A stretch of 64,000 bases of DNA, from assembly GCF_026342015.1 (NCBI RefSeq), contig NZ_JAPENL010000002.1:439001-503000 (forward strand), read 5' to 3'. The DNA comes from Micromonospora lupini. GTDB taxonomy: Bacteria > Actinomycetota > Actinomycetes > Mycobacteriales > Micromonosporaceae. The notes beneath the pieces are model-generated. The model was not told the origin of the DNA. It worked only from the letters and a program-made list of their open reading frames with translations, and searched no databases. Position numbers and translations under genes: made by a program. Below, one piece after another: positions 62,976 through 64,000 of this stretch (position 1 is the first letter of the stretch; each line of letters starts with the position of its first letter).

Positions 62976-64000
62976 ATGATCCTGGGGTCGATGGAGCCGC
63001 GTCGGCGGTGGCTGGTGCTCGGGCTGGCCGCCCTCGCCGTCGTCGCGCTGATCGCGGGCGGCGCGGTGGTGATCACCCGGCTGACCGGGAGCGACTCGCC
63101 CGCCGGCACTCCGGTGGCCGGCTCGCCGAGCCCGTCGCCTGTCGACACGCCCACTCCCAGCCCGAGCGGCCCGCCGCCGGGCGCGAACATCACCGGCCCG
63201 CTGACCCTGCTGCTTGTCGGTGTGGACACCCGGGTCAGCGTGCCCGGCTGGGAGCCGCACTCCGACGCCGTGCTGGTGCTCCACGTCCCGAAGGGACTGG
63301 GCCGGGCGTACCTCTTCTCGCTCCCCCGCGACCTGCTGGTGGACATTCCGGCGTTTCCGAAGTCCGGCTACAAGGGCGGCCGGACCAAGCTCACCCACTC
63401 GATGAGCTTCGGCAGCCGGGTGCCCGGCAAACCCAAGCAGCCGAGCACCGCCCAGGGGTACGAGCTGCTGCGCAGCACGGTGAGCGGTTACACCGGACTG
63501 CGGATCGACGCCGGGGCGGTGCTCACCTTCAACGGGTTCGACCGGCTGGTGAACGCCCTCGGCGGCGTGGACATCTACGTCGACCAGCGGGTCGCTTCCC
63601 TGCACCGCAAGCCGGACGGCAAGTACCGGGACAGCGCCCCCGGCGGGTACACCGGGCCGCAGCAGGTCTACGAGAAGGGCAACCGGCACCTCAACGGGTG
63701 GCAGGCGCTCGACTACGCGCGGCAGCGCTACATCACCGGCGGCGACTACGCCCGGCAACGCCACCAGCAGCAACTCGTCCGAGCCCTGACCCGCAAGATC
63801 CTCGATGAGGGCCTGGCCCGGCAGCCGGAGCGCGTCGACCAGGTCGTCGCGGCGCTTGGCGACACCCTGATCTACGTGGGCGGCAACCGGATCGTCGACC
63901 TGGCGTACGCGCTCAGCGGGGTGCCTGAGGACAAGTTCGTGCTTGTCGGCCTGCCCGGCTCGGGTGTCGGCAAGGGCAGCGCCTACCAGGGCGAACAACT
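62976..64000 (+). CDS. LCP (LytR-CpsA-Psr) family protein, 3' truncated
   Basis: The frame is open to the window edge (341 codons). A basic N-terminus and one helix (WLVLGLAALAVVALIAGGAV) are followed by a Ser/Pro-rich linker and an LCP domain with LLVGVDTR, DAVLVLHV, LPRDLLVDIP, NGFDRLVNALGGVDI and LDYARQRY. LCP enzymes attach teichoic acids, arabinogalactan or other polymers to peptidoglycan. GGAAGGA lies seven bases upstream of ATG 62976. Divergent from choD. The end is missing. Confidence 0.9.
   Translation, partial: MILGSMEPRRRWLVLGLAALAVVALIAGGAVVITRLTGSDSPAGTPVAGSPSPSPVDTPTPSPSGPPPGANITGPLTLLLVGVDTRVSVPGWEPHSDAVLVLHVPKGLGRAYLFSLPRDLLVDIPAFPKSGYKGGRTKLTHSMSFGSRVPGKPKQPSTAQGYELLRSTVSGYTGLRIDAGAVLTFNGFDRLVNALGGVDIYVDQRVASLHRKPDGKYRDSAPGGYTGPQQVYEKGNRHLNGWQALDYARQRYITGGDYARQRHQQQLVRALTRKILDEGLARQPERVDQVVAALGDTLIYVGGNRIVDLAYALSGVPEDKFVLVGLPGSGVGKGSAYQGEQ

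Noticed and set aside
62945..63808. Plus-strand frame of 287 codons at the window end
   Set aside because: Wrong frame; the LCP protein read from ATG 62976 has a ribosome site, signal anchor and family motifs.

Overview
The window is 64 kb of very GC-rich, gene-dense DNA with strong G/C at third codon positions, many GTG starts, 4-base GTGA/ATGA overlaps and several leaderless promoters. It reads as the chromosome of an actinomycete, most likely Micromonosporaceae (Micromonospora-like); that assignment is inferred from the protein sequences and gene order, not from a search. I see no tRNA, rRNA, CRISPR array, prophage or insertion sequence, so this looks like core chromosome rather than an acquired island.

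Layout. 0-11 kb: 3' end of an O6-alkylguanine-DNA alkyltransferase gene, a heterodimeric ABC exporter pair, valS, a small membrane protein, and a four-gene operon of two ABC-2 type transporters. 11-21 kb: a GT2 glycosyltransferase, a fused degenerate ATP-sulfurylase/APS kinase, a DeoR regulator coupled to galT, then icd, an MBL-fold hydrolase, mdh and folD. 21.5-27.3 kb: a complete oligopeptide ABC operon (oppABCDF order). 27.4-40.8 kb: purH, purN, DUF4190 proteins, a PerM-like membrane protein, sucD, sucC, a stand-alone B12-binding mutase subunit, two M23 peptidases, pcrA and chorismate mutase. This block has the gene order known from Mycobacterium tuberculosis Rv0948c-Rv0957, with extra genes. 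41-46.8 kb: a second, oppositely oriented opp operon. 47.4-53.6 kb: a thioester-domain LPXTG surface protein, then a LuxR-type response regulator, a PspC-domain histidine kinase and two divergent PspC/LiaF-like membrane proteins. 53.8-56.1 kb: convergent psd and pssA (phosphatidylethanolamine synthesis). 56.4-58.5 kb: two paralogous double-NUDIX proteins. 58.6-64 kb: a small PspC protein, guaA, a GNAT acetyltransferase, a ChoD-like GMC oxidoreductase and the start of an LCP (LytR-CpsA-Psr) cell-wall ligase gene that runs off the end.

Most notable signals. (1) Upstream of chorismate mutase there is a promoter, a 21-codon leader ORF with the run Tyr-Tyr-Phe-Tyr-Tyr, and an intrinsic terminator whose left arm can instead pair with the leader: a candidate aromatic-amino-acid attenuator. 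(2) Two unlinked PspC genes share an upstream motif, CTCAGGG-N3-GGTCAGGGT-N1/2-GGATCC, next to a LiaRS-like two-component system: a candidate envelope-stress regulon site. (3) Two families of long intergenic palindromes recur at gene ends, one of them supplying a stop codon. (4) Tandem repeats overlap or abut the 3' ends of four genes (MBL hydrolase, PerM-like protein, B12 subunit, chorismate mutase). (5) Unusual fusions: a dead-looking ATP-sulfurylase on an APS kinase, and a methyltransferase-like domain on phosphatidylserine decarboxylase.

Working together, the central block links the TCA cycle (icd, mdh, sucCD), propionyl/isobutyryl-CoA chemistry (B12 subunit), purine synthesis (purH, purN, guaA, folD for formyl-folate) and cell-envelope upkeep (M23 peptidases, PerM, Lia-like module, psd/pssA, LCP).
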